Origin: CAYOBW01 sp964402115
Lineage (GTDB): Bacteria > Verrucomicrobiota > Kiritimatiellia > UBA8416 > CAYOBW01
NCBI GenBank assembly: GCA_964402115.1
Contig: CAYOBW010000002.1
Span: 32,486-96,485 of the forward strand
Length of the DNA: 64,000 bases
Direction: 5' to 3'
In this document: piece after piece, positions 1 to 9,634 of the stretch
Position numbering within the stretch: the first letter of the stretch is position 1
Layout of the letters: each line of letters starts with the position of its first letter
Notes under the pieces: model-generated
The model's database searches: none
Told to the model about the DNA's origin: nothing
The model's input: only the letters and a program-made list of their open reading frames with translations
Translations under genes and position numbers: made by a program

Positions 1-1
1 G

Positions 2-865
2 CTGCTGAATCGTGCCACCTCCGGACGCTATCCCCCGGGCAGCATCTTCAAACCGATCGTGGCGCTGGCCGCCTTGGAGAACCACCGCGCGACAGCCCTC
101 ACGAGTTTCCCGTGCGGCGGTGCTTTCAGGCTGGGCACCGCGGAATTCGGGTGCTGGCGCACGGGCGGCCACGAGACCCTGGCCATGCGCGACGCCATCG
201 CCCAGTCCTGTAACCCCTATTTCTGTCAGTTGGGTCTGCAGTGCGGACAAGAAGCTATCTATCATATGGCGCAGGCCCTCGGCCTGGGACAGAAAACGGG
301 CATCACGGTGGACAGCGAGCAGGCGGGCTTGGTGCCGTGTGACGCCTGGAAGCGGCGCGTGCTGAAAGAAGGGTGGCGGTCGGGCGACACCTGCAATATC
401 TCGATCGGCCAGGGCGCGCTGCTCGTCACGCCCCTCCAGATGGCCGAGGTGGCGGCCACCATCGCGAACGGCGGATCGCTGTTGCGCCCCCGCCTGGTGC
501 TGGGCACGGCACATCGTGAAGTGGTCAACAGCCTGCACTGGTCTCCCGATGCCCTGCAACTCGTGCGCGCGGGCATGCACGACGTGGTCGAGACCGATCA
601 CGGCACCGGCAAAGCCGCCCGCATCTCCGGCGTGACCATGGCCGGCAAGACGGGTACCGCGGAGTTCGGCCCCGCCGGCCGGCGCCGCAAGCACACCTGG
701 ATGATTCTTTTCGCGCCTTTCGCTGCGCCGCGGTATGCCCTCGCCATGCTTATCGAGGACGGCGTGACGGGGGGGCAGACGGTGGCGCCGCGCGTTCACG
801 ATTTGATGGCCGGGGTCTTTGCGCTTGACGGCACACTCCCCCCCGCCGGAACAATGGGAACATGA
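2..865 (+). CDS. mrdA: Penicillin-binding protein 2, C-terminal part (cut by window start)
   Basis: Transpeptidase that cross-links peptidoglycan during cell elongation, working with RodA at the inner membrane. Only the last 287 residues are in the window; the reading frame is open from base 2. All three active-site motifs of the family are visible: SIFK (residues 14-17 of the fragment, the serine is the acyl-enzyme nucleophile), SCN (69-71) and KTGT (217-220). The stop overlaps the start of rodA in an ATGA, so the two are translationally coupled, which is the usual pbp2-rodA arrangement. The N-terminal membrane anchor and dimerisation domain lie outside the window. Confidence 0.95.
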   Translation: MLNRATSGRYPPGSIFKPIVALAALENHRATALTSFPCGGAFRLGTAEFGCWRTGGHETLAMRDAIAQSCNPYFCQLGLQCGQEAIYHMAQALGLGQKTGITVDSEQAGLVPCDAWKRRVLKEGWRSGDTCNISIGQGALLVTPLQMAEVAATIANGGSLLRPRLVLGTAHREVVNSLHWSPDALQLVRAGMHDVVETDHGTGKAARISGVTMAGKTGTAEFGPAGRRRKHTWMILFAPFAAPRYALAMLIEDGVTGGQTVAPRVHDLMAGVFALDGTLPPAGTMGT

Positions 866-2058
866 AAACCCTGTGGGAAGACTTCAAACGCCTGAAGGGG
901 GCGAACTGGTGGGTGGTGCTCACCATGGGCGCCCTGCTTTGCATCGGCGTCATGGCCGTCTACAGTTCCTGCCACCATCACGGCCAGGCCGCCACCGCCA
1001 CGCTGCACATCCGGCAATTCCGCTGGATTGCGGTGGGGTTGGTTTGCCACGTGGTGCTGGCCGCCATCGACTACCGCCGGCTGGGCCAGGTGGCCTGGTG
1101 GGGCTACGCGGCCTCCCTCGTGTTGCTCGCGGTCGTGTTCATCCACGGCGACGCGGTCATGGGCGCCCAGCGGCGCATCGACCTGGCCGGATTGACCATC
1201 CAGCCCTCCGAGTTCGCGAAGCTCGCCCTGATCCTGCTGCTGGCCTGGCTGCTCAGTCGGCCGAACCATGATTACGGCAAGTGGCGGTCCTTCCTGGGAT
1301 TGATGGCCGTGGCGCTAATCCCAATGATCTTGATCTTCAAGCAGCCGGACCTGGGAACGACGATCGTATTCGTCCCCGTGGTCGGCGTGCTGCTGCTCGT
1401 GGCCGGGTTCTCGCTGGTGCCCGTGTTCTGCACGGCCTTCCTGGCCCTGGCCGCAGTTGCCGCCGTGTTCTGTGCGGCGTATGTTCCGCAGAAGCTCGAC
1501 CTCCCCGAGGAAGAGCAGCTGAGCATCTGGCGCTACACGCTGCTGAGCCCCTACCAGCGCGACCGCATCTTGACCTTCATCAACGGCGACAAGGACGTGC
1601 TCAACAAGGGCTGGAACAAGAAGCAGTCCATGATCGCCGTGGGCTCGGGCGGCCTTACCGGCAAGGGCTGGACGCACGGCACCCAGAACATCCTGGGGTT
1701 CCTGCCCCGCTCGGTGGCCCCCACGGACTTCATCTACTCGGTCATCGCCGAGGAGCACGGTTTCGTCGGTTCCGTGACGGTGATCTCGCTCTTTGCCGGA
1801 CTGGTGCTGGCGGGATTCAGTACAGCCTTTCGGGCGCGTGACAGGTTCGGTCGACTGCTCTGCGCGGGCGTGTTGACGCTGTTGAGTTGTCATGCACTCG
1901 TGAATATCGGGATGACGGTGGGCGTGTTTCCGATCACAGGCCTGCCGTTGCCGTTTCTGAGTTACGGGGGTTCCTTCATGGTCGTCTGCATGTCGGCCAT
2001 GGGAATCCTGCAAAGCGTTCACATTCGTTCCAAGCTTCCCCGGCAGGAGATCGGCTAA
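862..2058 (+). CDS. rodA: Rod shape-determining protein RodA (SEDS glycosyltransferase)
   Basis: Polytopic SEDS-family peptidoglycan polymerase of the elongasome, 398 residues, about ten hydrophobic segments. Family landmarks are visible: GAQRRIDLAG and QPSEFAKLALI in the first half, KQPDLGTTIVF in the middle, and TDFIYSVIAEEHGF plus GLPLPFLSYGGS near the C-terminus. The ATG overlaps the stop of the upstream PBP2 gene by four bases, so it is translated together with its partner transpeptidase. Length and motif order are normal for RodA rather than the cell-division paralogue FtsW; the PBP2 neighbour supports this. Confidence 0.95.
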   Translation: MKTLWEDFKRLKGANWWVVLTMGALLCIGVMAVYSSCHHHGQAATATLHIRQFRWIAVGLVCHVVLAAIDYRRLGQVAWWGYAASLVLLAVVFIHGDAVMGAQRRIDLAGLTIQPSEFAKLALILLLAWLLSRPNHDYGKWRSFLGLMAVALIPMILIFKQPDLGTTIVFVPVVGVLLLVAGFSLVPVFCTAFLALAAVAAVFCAAYVPQKLDLPEEEQLSIWRYTLLSPYQRDRILTFINGDKDVLNKGWNKKQSMIAVGSGGLTGKGWTHGTQNILGFLPRSVAPTDFIYSVIAEEHGFVGSVTVISLFAGLVLAGFSTAFRARDRFGRLLCAGVLTLLSCHALVNIGMTVGVFPITGLPLPFLSYGGSFMVVCMSAMGILQSVHIRSKLPRQEIG

Positions 2059-2103
2059 AAGCCTGACCGGGGCGGGAAACGGAACACGGGGGAAGGGGTG
2101 GCC

Positions 2104-3684
2104 ATGTTTGGCTTGTTCAAGAAAAAAGACACCATCAAGCGCGAGATCATCGTCAACGCCGAAAGCCTGGAGACCCGCGTAGCTGTCCTCGAAAACGGGC
2201 GGCTCGAGGAGTTCCAGGTCGAACATCCGACCGAGGAACGCATCGTCGGCAGCGTGTTCAAAGGGCGCATACAGAACCTGGAGCATGACCTGCAGGCCGC
2301 CTTCGTGGACATCGGTCTGCGCAAGAACGCTTTTCTCCACTACTGGGACATGACCCCCGACGAGGATGCGGATTTCGACTGGGAGGAAGGGCAGACGCGC
2401 AACCGCACCTCCCGGCGCAAGCGATTCTCCAACGAAGAGATCGAGCGGCGCTTCCCGCCAGGGTCCGAAATCGTCGTGCAGGTCTCCAAGGGGCCGATCG
2501 GCACGAAGGGGCCGCGAGTCACCGCCAGCCTCAGCATCCCCGGCCGCTACCTCGTCATGATGCCGGGCTCCAAGTCGAAGGGCGTTTCGCGCAAGATCAC
2601 CGACGAAAAGGAACGGCTGCGTCTGAAGACCATCCTGGCGCGCCTGCCGATCCCTGCCGAAGTGGGCCTGATCGTGCGCACGGTGGCGGAAACCGCGCGC
2701 AACCGCGCCTTCGTGCGGGACCTGCGCAGCCTGATCACGATCTGGACCGAGATCCAGCGGGCCATTCGCGAGCAGCCGGCGCCCTGTTGCGTCTACCATG
2801 AGCCGGACCTCATCGAACGCGTCGTCCGGGACTGGCTGACCGAAGACGTGGACCGCATCGTGATCGACTCCCGTGCGGCGTACGAACGGATTCGCGAGGT
2901 GGCCATCCAGGTTTCGCGGCGCGCCCGCTCGCGGATCCACCTTTACGAGGGGGATCTGCCTGTGTTCGACTACTACGAGGTCGAACGTCAGCTCGAGAAT
3001 GCCCTGCGGCGCAAGGTGACCTTGAAGTCGGGTGGCTGCATTGTCATTGACGAAACGGAGGCCATGATCGCCGTGGACGTCAACACCGGCCGCCACAAGG
3101 GCCGCGGCTCGCAGGAAGAGGCCATCCTCGAAGTCAACACGGAGGCCGTGGAGGAGGTGGCGCGCCAGCTGCGCCTGCGCAACGTCGGCGGGCTGGTCGT
3201 CCTCGACCTCATCGACATGAAGAGCCGCAAGCACCAGAACCAGGTGCATCGCGCCTTGAAGAACGCCCTGAAACGCGACCGGGCCCGCACGAACGTACTG
3301 CCCATCTCCGAGTTGGGCCTGCTGGAGATGACGCGGCAGCGCGTGGAGGAGAGCATCACGTCCCAGCTGATGGTGGACTGCCCCTACTGCAAGGGGCGGG
3401 GCAACGTCAAGTCGCCCCTCGGCATGAGCGTGGACATCCAGCGCCAGATCGCTGCGCTGATGCGCCGGCACCGCAACCAGAAGGAAAGCCTCGATCTCCA
3501 GATCGTCGTGCACCCCACGGTGCTGGAGCGGCTCAAGCACGCGGACGAGGCTTTCCTGATGGACTTGCAGCGCAAGTTGTCGGGCACCCTGACATTCAAG
3601 TCGTCCCCGACCACGCACGTTGAGCATTTTGGCATTGCCAACGCGCGGACAGGCGAGGTGCTGTACTCGAACATGGAGAAGTGA
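2104..3684 (+). CDS. rng: Ribonuclease E/G family protein
   Basis: Endoribonuclease for RNA processing and decay, about 526 residues, close to RNase G length and without the long scaffold tail of enterobacterial RNase E. It begins with a small-domain/S1-like segment containing GSVFKGRIQNLEHDLQAAFV (residues 50-70), with an acidic/basic insertion as in other E/G proteins. The catalytic core has IDETEAMIAVDVNTGRHKGR and VVLDLIDMK, carrying the metal-binding aspartates, followed by the zinc-link motif CPYCKGRG. I chose ATG 2104 over GTG 2098 because the GGGGGAAGGGG purine tract sits at proper spacing before 2104. Location after pbp2-rodA matches the mre-rod-rng order seen in many bacteria. Confidence 0.93.
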   Translation: MFGLFKKKDTIKREIIVNAESLETRVAVLENGRLEEFQVEHPTEERIVGSVFKGRIQNLEHDLQAAFVDIGLRKNAFLHYWDMTPDEDADFDWEEGQTRNRTSRRKRFSNEEIERRFPPGSEIVVQVSKGPIGTKGPRVTASLSIPGRYLVMMPGSKSKGVSRKITDEKERLRLKTILARLPIPAEVGLIVRTVAETARNRAFVRDLRSLITIWTEIQRAIREQPAPCCVYHEPDLIERVVRDWLTEDVDRIVIDSRAAYERIREVAIQVSRRARSRIHLYEGDLPVFDYYEVERQLENALRRKVTLKSGGCIVIDETEAMIAVDVNTGRHKGRGSQEEAILEVNTEAVEEVARQLRLRNVGGLVVLDLIDMKSRKHQNQVHRALKNALKRDRARTNVLPISELGLLEMTRQRVEESITSQLMVDCPYCKGRGNVKSPLGMSVDIQRQIAALMRRHRNQKESLDLQIVVHPTVLERLKHADEAFLMDLQRKLSGTLTFKSSPTTHVEHFGIANARTGEVLYSNMEK

Positions 3685-3742
3685 AGCAGGCGCGGGGGTC
3701 AGCCGGCCCGGGGTCGGCGCCCCCCCCCGTGAGAAAGGGAGC

Positions 3743-5995
3743 ATGGCAATGAGGGCACGAAACAGCCTGAAGGCGGGCGGCAGTGTGATGTGGCTGGCTT
3801 GGGCGCTGGCCATCGGCACGAGCCAGGCCCAGATGCCGGGAACGTTGGATCCGCGGAGTCTGCTGGAGGCGCCGGGCCCGATCGCGACGCGTGCCGACAA
3901 GCTGGACGTCAACCGCGAAACGGGCGATATCACCGCCGACGGCAATGTGGTGATCCGCAAGGGCGACGTGGTTCTGAAGGCCGACCATGTCCGGTGCAAC
4001 GTCAACACGGAGGGCGTCAAGGCCTGGGGCAACGTCGAGCTGCGCCGGGGCGAGGACGTCTGGCGCGGCGAGTCCGTGAACGGCAACTTCCGTACGCGCG
4101 AATGGGACGCCATCAATATCGGCGTCGAGTCTCGCCCGTTTGTCGTGGAGGCCTCGCGCACGTCGAGAGGCGCCGCTAACAGCTACGAGCTCGAAGGCGC
4201 CCGCGTCACCACGTGCACGAACGGCATGGGCGATGCGCATTACAGCCTCAGCGCCCGCCGCCTCACCCTCGTGCCGGGCGAGAACCTGAGCGGCTACGGC
4301 GCCGTGCTGCGCCTGGGAAGCGTGCCCGTCATGTACCTGCCGTACTGGTCGCACAGCCTGCAGGAGGACAGCGGGTGGCGCCTCCGTCCCGGTTACAGCA
4401 GCCGGTGGGGCGCCTACCTGCTCAGCTCCTACCGCTACCGGCTCAATCCCTACCTCCGCGCCGAAACCCACCTCGACGGCCGGACCGAGCGCGGCCTGGC
4501 CGTCGGGCAGGACTTCAAGTGGGCCGACACCAACAGCCTCTGGCATGGCGATCTGGCCCTGTACTACGCCGACGACAGCAAGCCGGTGGACGAGGATACG
4601 ATCGGCGTGGATCCCGACCTCGACAACGAACGCTACCGCATCCGGGCGCGGCACCAGGTTAACCTCTCGGATCGCGACTACCTGCTCGCCCAGGGCAACT
4701 ACCTCAGCGATCCCGAGATTCTCGAAGACTTCTTCGAGCGCGAGTTCCGCAACAGTCGCGAGCCCGAGAACTACGCTTCACTCATGCATCGCGGCGAAGG
4801 CTACACCGCCGGCGCCCTGCTCCAGTCACGTTTGAACGATTTCTACGAGAGCGTGGACCGCCTGCCGGAATTCACCCTCGACGTCGTCCGTCGCCAGCTG
4901 GGCGACAGCGGCTTCTACTACGAAAGCGCCAGCGGAGCCGCCTTCCTCCAGAAGCGCTGGAGCTCTGTCACCACCAACGCCGACGACTACTCAACCTTCC
5001 GTTTCGACTCGTCGCACATGGTGTACTACCCCGGCAAGTACTTCGGCTTCCTGAACGTCGTCCCGCGGGGCGGCGCCCGCGTGACCTACTACTCCGACAC
5101 CCGCGAAACGGAGCGTACCCTCGTGAGCGTGCGCACCACGGTCACCAACCGCGTGGTGCGCAACGGGTTCACGAACCTGGTCGTGACCACCGGCACGCAG
5201 ACCAACACCCTGTACCGCGACATCGCCCGCGGCTCGGACGTGCGCGCCCTGGCCGAGCTGGGCGCCGAGTTCTCGTTCAAGGCGTTCAAGGCCTGGGAAG
5301 GCGGCGTCGTCACCCCGCTCCGCCATATCGTCGAACCCTACGCGAACTACACGCTCGTGCCCAAGCCCTCGGTCGAGCCGGAGAGCCTCTACCAGTTCGA
5401 TCGCGTGGACGCGCTGGATCAGCAGCATATCGTGCTCCTGGGCACGCGCAACAAGTTGCAGACGAAACAGGAAGATCGGCCGTTCGACATTCTCGATGCG
5501 GACTTCAACACCATCCTCAACCTCGATCCGGACGCGGACCAGGAGTCCTTCACCGACGTCTACGGCGACATCGAATGGCGGCCGACCGGCTGGTTCAGCC
5601 TGGACGTGGACGGGATTGTGAACGTGGACCAGTCCGAGCTCAGCCGCTTCAACGGGCGGGCCGTCGTACACGGGTCGGAGACCTGGGAAAGCTACCTGGA
5701 GTATCGCTACCGGCTCGACGAGAGCAGCCTCCTGCTGGCGGACATCACCTTCAGCCCCAACCGCGACTGGTCCCTGAACGGCTATACGCGCTACGAATTC
5801 GAGAACGACGCCCGGCTCGAGGAGGTCGGCTGCAAAGTGCGGCGCAACCTCGACTGCATGGTCATCCGGACCGGTCTCGGCGCGCTGCCGGGCTATACCC
5901 GCTCCGACGGCTCGGAGCGCGACGACGAGATCAGGGTCGTGTTCGAACTCTGGCTGACGGCCTTCCCGGAGGTCGGGATTTCGGGCGAGGGTTGA
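3743..5995 (+). CDS. lptD: LPS-assembly outer membrane protein LptD/OstA-like
   Basis: Outer membrane translocon that inserts lipopolysaccharide into the outer leaflet; 750 residues, typical length. ATG 3743 follows a GAGAAAGGGAG ribosome-binding site and gives a signal peptide ending near SQAQ. Residues about 45-140 form the periplasmic OstA/LptA-like jellyroll (repeated pattern ADKLDVNRETGDITADGNV then ADHVRCNVNTEGVKAWGNVE). The middle and C-terminal part hold alternating hydrophobic strands, with the family landmark VPVMYLPYWSH and then beta-barrel strands. Few cysteines are visible, so the disulfide scheme of the E. coli protein is probably not used. It shows that the organism has an LPS-bearing outer membrane. 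Confidence 0.9.
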   Translation: MAMRARNSLKAGGSVMWLAWALAIGTSQAQMPGTLDPRSLLEAPGPIATRADKLDVNRETGDITADGNVVIRKGDVVLKADHVRCNVNTEGVKAWGNVELRRGEDVWRGESVNGNFRTREWDAINIGVESRPFVVEASRTSRGAANSYELEGARVTTCTNGMGDAHYSLSARRLTLVPGENLSGYGAVLRLGSVPVMYLPYWSHSLQEDSGWRLRPGYSSRWGAYLLSSYRYRLNPYLRAETHLDGRTERGLAVGQDFKWADTNSLWHGDLALYYADDSKPVDEDTIGVDPDLDNERYRIRARHQVNLSDRDYLLAQGNYLSDPEILEDFFEREFRNSREPENYASLMHRGEGYTAGALLQSRLNDFYESVDRLPEFTLDVVRRQLGDSGFYYESASGAAFLQKRWSSVTTNADDYSTFRFDSSHMVYYPGKYFGFLNVVPRGGARVTYYSDTRETERTLVSVRTTVTNRVVRNGFTNLVVTTGTQTNTLYRDIARGSDVRALAELGAEFSFKAFKAWEGGVVTPLRHIVEPYANYTLVPKPSVEPESLYQFDRVDALDQQHIVLLGTRNKLQTKQEDRPFDILDADFNTILNLDPDADQESFTDVYGDIEWRPTGWFSLDVDGIVNVDQSELSRFNGRAVVHGSETWESYLEYRYRLDESSLLLADITFSPNRDWSLNGYTRYEFENDARLEEVGCKVRRNLDCMVIRTGLGALPGYTRSDGSERDDEIRVVFELWLTAFPEVGISGEG

Positions 5996-6023
5996 GCGGC
6001 TGGCCAAGCGCGGGGGGGATTGC

Positions 6024-8264
6024 GTGCACATCACGGACTTGAACGCCGCTGATCCGCTGCTGTTCGGCGCGAACCGCACACCCGGCCTGGTGGCCGTCGA
6101 GTGGCTTCCCGCCGCGGGCGACAGCCCCGACCAGATGCGCCTGTTCCTGCGGCGGGGCGCGGAGACCGTGATCCAGGACGAGCCCTTCACGCCATTCATC
6201 GTGGCCACCCGCGCAGCCGCAGCCGCTTGCACGGCGCCGCACCGCGCGGAGACGCTCTCAGGCGACGCCCCCCTGAATACGACCCTGTGGTTCACCCGCT
6301 GGCGCGCGTGCGGGCAGGCGCGCCAGGCGCTGGCCCGGGCCACGGCGCGCAATGCGACGGACGCCGACGCGCCGTACCTCTTTGTCAGCGACGCCGTGCA
6401 GCAGCACCTGCTGGTCACGGGGCGCACCCTCTTTGCCGACATGCGCTTCGAGGACGTGCGCCGCCTGCAGCTCGACATCGAGTGCGACACGACCCCCGGG
6501 TTCGAGTTCTGCAACGCAGAGCGCGAGGGCGACCGCATCCTGGCCATCGGGCTGGCCGACCAGACCGGCTGGACCAGCCTGCTCGTGGACGAGGACGAAC
6601 GCCGGCTCCTGGAACGTTTCGTTGCCGTCGTGCGCGAGCGCGATCCCGACGTCATCGAGGGCCACAACCTGTTCAATTTCGACCTGCCGTACCTCGCCGC
6701 GCGCGCCGCCCGCCTGGGCGTAACCCTGGCCCTGGGCCGCGACGGCAGCCCCCCCGAGAGGCGTCCGGGGCGCTTCAGCGCCGGCGGGCGCACCCTGACC
6801 TACGACCGCTTCGACCTGCACGGCCGGCACATCGTCGACACGCTCTTCCTGCTGCACGATTACGACGCCGGGCATCGCGCGCTCGACGGCTTCGGCTTGA
6901 AGCAGGCCGCCATCCATTTCGGCGTTGCGGCGGCGGACCGCACCTATCTCGAGGGGGCCAGAATCGGCGACGAATTCCGCCGCGACCCGGAACGGGTGCT
7001 GCGCTATCTGCGCGACGACCTGGCGGAGACCGGCGCCCTGGCCGGAATCCTGGCGCCCAGCTATTTCGCCCAGGCCCAGGTGCTGCCGCTGAGCTACCAG
7101 AACGTGTGCGTCCGCGGCAGCGCGGCCAAGATCGACGCCCTCATGCTGCGGGAATACCTGCGGCAGCGCCACGCCCTCCCGCAACCCGACGCCGCGCGCC
7201 CGTTCGAGGGCGGCTACACGGACATGTTCCGGGAGGGCGTGATTCGCAACGTACACCACTGCGACGTGCGCTCCCTGTACCCCTCGCTCATGCTCGTGCA
7301 ACGCCTGGCCCCCGCGCGCGACACGCTCGGCATCTTCCTCCGGCTGCTGGAACAGCTGCGCGACTTCCGCTTGCGGGCCAAGGCCGCCCAGCGCCAGGCC
7401 GCCACGCCCCACGAGCAGAACTACTACGGCGCGCTACAAACCAGCTTCAAGCTGCTCATCAACGCCTTCTACGGCTACCTCGGCTTCGCCCAGGCCCGGT
7501 TCAGCGACTTCGCCGCGGCGGAAGCCGTCGCCCGCGGCGGGCGGGAGCTGCTCGCCGGCATGATCGCGTGGCTCAAGGCGCACGGCGCCGAGCCGATCGA
7601 ACTGGATACCGACGGCATCTACTACGTGCCGCCCCCCGGCGAGACCGCCGACAGCCAGGCGCGGTTCCGGGCCGCACTCGCCGCGTCCCTGCCTGCGGGC
7701 ATCGAACTCGAATTCGACGGCGAGTATGTGGCCATGTTCAGCTACAAGATCAAGAACTACGCCTTGCTGGGGGCGCATGGCGAGGTCACGATCAAGGGCG
7801 CCGCGCTCAAATCGCGCGGTTTGGAGCCGTTTCAGCGCGATTTCCTCCGCGACGTCATCCGCTTCAAACTCGAGGGCCGCGAACGCGAGCTGCCCGCCCT
7901 GAAGCGGCAGGCCGAGGAGGCCATCCGCCGACGCCAGTGGCCGATCGCGCGCCTGGCCAAGACCGAGACGCTGCAGGATGCGCCGGCCACTTACGCCGCC
8001 GGCAAGGGGCGCGGCGACCGGGCGCGCAGCGCCGCCTATGAACTGGCCCTGCGCAGCAACCGGGAGTACCGCGCCGGCGACCAGGTGTCGTACTACGTCA
8101 CCGGGGACCGTAAGAGCGTCGCCGTGCACGAATCCGCACGGCTGGTCGCGGACTGGGATCCGACCCGGCGCGATGAAAACGTGGCGTACTATGCAGCGAA
8201 GCTGGACGAGTTGTACCGCAAGTTCTGTGACGAAGCGCCCCCGGCGCAGTTGTCGCTGCTGTGA
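6024..8264 (+). CDS. Family B DNA polymerase with 3'-5' exonuclease domain
   Basis: DNA-dependent DNA polymerase, 746 residues, with a complete proofreading and polymerase set. Exonuclease motifs: Exo I at DIECD (residues 151-155), Exo II in EGHNLFNFDLPYL, and Exo III as YLRDD. Polymerase motifs: A in CDVRSLYPSLML, B around the lysine of TSFKLLINAFYGYLGF, and C as LDTDGIYY (catalytic DTD). Start is GTG 6024, 28 bases after the lptD stop; the purine-rich GGGGGGG tract before it can act as a weak ribosome-binding site. Enzymes of this type are related to bacterial Pol II, which acts in repair and replication restart. The neighbours (LptD, GspG) give no functional hint. No intein is visible. Confidence 0.92.
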   Translation: MHITDLNAADPLLFGANRTPGLVAVEWLPAAGDSPDQMRLFLRRGAETVIQDEPFTPFIVATRAAAAACTAPHRAETLSGDAPLNTTLWFTRWRACGQARQALARATARNATDADAPYLFVSDAVQQHLLVTGRTLFADMRFEDVRRLQLDIECDTTPGFEFCNAEREGDRILAIGLADQTGWTSLLVDEDERRLLERFVAVVRERDPDVIEGHNLFNFDLPYLAARAARLGVTLALGRDGSPPERRPGRFSAGGRTLTYDRFDLHGRHIVDTLFLLHDYDAGHRALDGFGLKQAAIHFGVAAADRTYLEGARIGDEFRRDPERVLRYLRDDLAETGALAGILAPSYFAQAQVLPLSYQNVCVRGSAAKIDALMLREYLRQRHALPQPDAARPFEGGYTDMFREGVIRNVHHCDVRSLYPSLMLVQRLAPARDTLGIFLRLLEQLRDFRLRAKAAQRQAATPHEQNYYGALQTSFKLLINAFYGYLGFAQARFSDFAAAEAVARGGRELLAGMIAWLKAHGAEPIELDTDGIYYVPPPGETADSQARFRAALAASLPAGIELEFDGEYVAMFSYKIKNYALLGAHGEVTIKGAALKSRGLEPFQRDFLRDVIRFKLEGRERELPALKRQAEEAIRRRQWPIARLAKTETLQDAPATYAAGKGRGDRARSAAYELALRSNREYRAGDQVSYYVTGDRKSVAVHESARLVADWDPTRRDENVAYYAAKLDELYRKFCDEAPPAQLSLL

Positions 8265-8296
8265 GCCCGGCCGAGGCCGGAGAGGGAGGGCAAGGC

Positions 8297-8728
8297 ATGC
8301 GTCGCCAAGCAGGTTTCACGCTGTTGGAAATCCTGGTGGTCGTGATGATCATCACGATCCTCGCCACCATCGTCGGCGTGCAGGTCGCCAAGGAACCCGC
8401 GCGCGCGCGCGTGGCCAAGGCGCGCACGCAGGTGGGATCGATTCGTACCGCCCTCCAGATGTACCGCATGGACAACGGCAGCCTGCCCACGCAGGAGCAG
8501 GGACTGAGCGCCCTGTGCGAGGCGCCGACGCTGCCGCCCGCGCCGGCAAGCTACCGTCCCGAGGGCTATCTCGACAGCCGCAAGCCCCCGCTTGACCCCT
8601 GGGGCAACGAGTATGTCTACCTCGTGCCCGGCGCCGACGGGGCGCCCTACGAGATCCTGACCTACGGCGCCGACGGCGAAGAAGGCGGCGAGGGGGAGAA
8701 CGCGGATCTCTCCAGCCTGGACGAGTAG
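8297..8728 (+). CDS. gspG: Type II secretion major pseudopilin GspG-like
   Basis: Exported pilin-like protein of 143 residues. The prepilin peptidase site is GFTLLEILVVV near the N-terminus, with the conserved glutamate at position +5 of the mature protein, followed by a hydrophobic helix. The C-terminal half has the GspG landmarks DPWGNEYVYLVPG and YEILTYGADGEEGGEG, the acidic loop that binds calcium in GspG. I chose ATG 8297 because of the GAGGGAGGG tract at 8282-8290, not the GTG at 8261. No other gsp gene is next to it, so it may serve a secretion system coded elsewhere, or be an orphan pseudopilin. Confidence 0.88.
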   Translation: MRRQAGFTLLEILVVVMIITILATIVGVQVAKEPARARVAKARTQVGSIRTALQMYRMDNGSLPTQEQGLSALCEAPTLPPAPASYRPEGYLDSRKPPLDPWGNEYVYLVPGADGAPYEILTYGADGEEGGEGENADLSSLDE

Positions 8729-8741
8729 ACGGCACACAAGG

Positions 8742-8773
8742 GAGGCTCTTGCAGAACCGACTGCAAGCGCCTC
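8742..8773 (+). other. Hairpin between gspG and the DUF1080 gene
   Basis: The two arms GAGGCTCTTGCAG and CTGCAAGCGCCTC pair around a six-base loop in the 70-base gap. No T-run follows, so it is not a standard intrinsic terminator; it may stabilise the transcript end or be a small dispersed palindrome. The 14-mer CTTGCAGAACCGAC in it recurs at 44460-44473. Confidence 0.4.
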
Positions 8774-8798
8774 AAGGGTTCCACGGGGAGGATCAGAA

Positions 8799-9491
8799 AT
8801 GCAGTTCGATCGCACACCGGTGTGGCGCCACATGCTGCGCCTGAGCCTTTTCGTGCTCGGCCTGGCCGCGCTGCGGGCGCCTGCGCAGGACACCGCCGTG
8901 ACGCCCCCCGCGGCGTCCACGGGAACCGTGGTCCGGACGCTGTTCGACGGCCGCTCGTTTGCGGGCTGGGAGGGCGACACCAACCGCACGTTCCGGATCG
9001 TCGGCGAAGCCATCGTCGCCGGCTCGCTCCAGGGCAACCCCCGCAACGAGTTCCTCGCCACCACGCGGGCCTACCGCAACTTCAGCCTGCGGTTCGAGTA
9101 CAAGCTGGTTGGCACCGAAGGCTTCGTGAACGGCGGCGTTCAGTTCCGCAGCACCCGCACAGTCCGTCCGCCAAACGAGATGAGCGGCTACCAGGCCGAC
9201 ATCGGCGCGGGACATTCCGGCTGCCTGTACGACGAGTCGCGGCGTAACCGGTTCCTGGCGCGCGCCACGGACGCCGCGATCAAGCGCCTGGAAAAACCCG
9301 GCGACTGGAATCGCTGCGAAATACACGCGGATGGCCCGCGCATCCGCCTGGTGCTGAACGGCGAGCAGACTGTGGACTACACCGAAACCGAGGCCGGCAT
9401 CCCGGATACCGGTTCCATCGCCCTGCAAATCCACGGCGGCTGCAAAGCCGAACTGTCGTTTCGCAACATCTCGCTCACGGAACGGCCGTAG
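8799..9491 (+). CDS. Exported DUF1080 (3-keto-disaccharide hydrolase-like) protein
   Basis: Secreted protein of 230 residues. The first ~30 residues are a signal peptide (LRLSLFVLGLAALRAPAQ). The rest is one concanavalin-like beta-sandwich of the DUF1080 family, recognised by VRTLFDGRSFAGWEG, the strand pattern FLATTRAYRNFSLRFEYK, NGGVQFRS and GDWNRCEIHADGPRIRLVLNG. Some members of this family hydrolyse 3-keto-glycosides; many are only annotated as carbohydrate-related and they are strongly expanded in PVC bacteria. A GGGGAGGA ribosome-binding site lies just before the ATG. It precedes the GH109-like gene by about 140 bases on the same strand, which fits a shared sugar-degradation role, but substrate is unknown. 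Confidence 0.85.
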   Translation: MQFDRTPVWRHMLRLSLFVLGLAALRAPAQDTAVTPPAASTGTVVRTLFDGRSFAGWEGDTNRTFRIVGEAIVAGSLQGNPRNEFLATTRAYRNFSLRFEYKLVGTEGFVNGGVQFRSTRTVRPPNEMSGYQADIGAGHSGCLYDESRRNRFLARATDAAIKRLEKPGDWNRCEIHADGPRIRLVLNGEQTVDYTETEAGIPDTGSIALQIHGGCKAELSFRNISLTERP

Positions 9492-9634
9492 GGCTTGATG
9501 GTTTTCGGCGGCGGCAGGATTTGACACATACGCGAACATCTGGCACGTTACCTCGCGTGCCCCTTGCGGTAGCGGGGGGCGTGCCAGGTATGACGCACAA
9601 GGCGCGCAAGGCGCAGAGACGAAGGAGAGCCCGT

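Noticed and set aside
1315..4161. Long open frame of 948 residues on the minus strand opposite rodA, rng and lptD
   Set aside because: Antisense to three well-recognised genes; composition is a frame shadow of GC-rich coding DNA and shows no domain.
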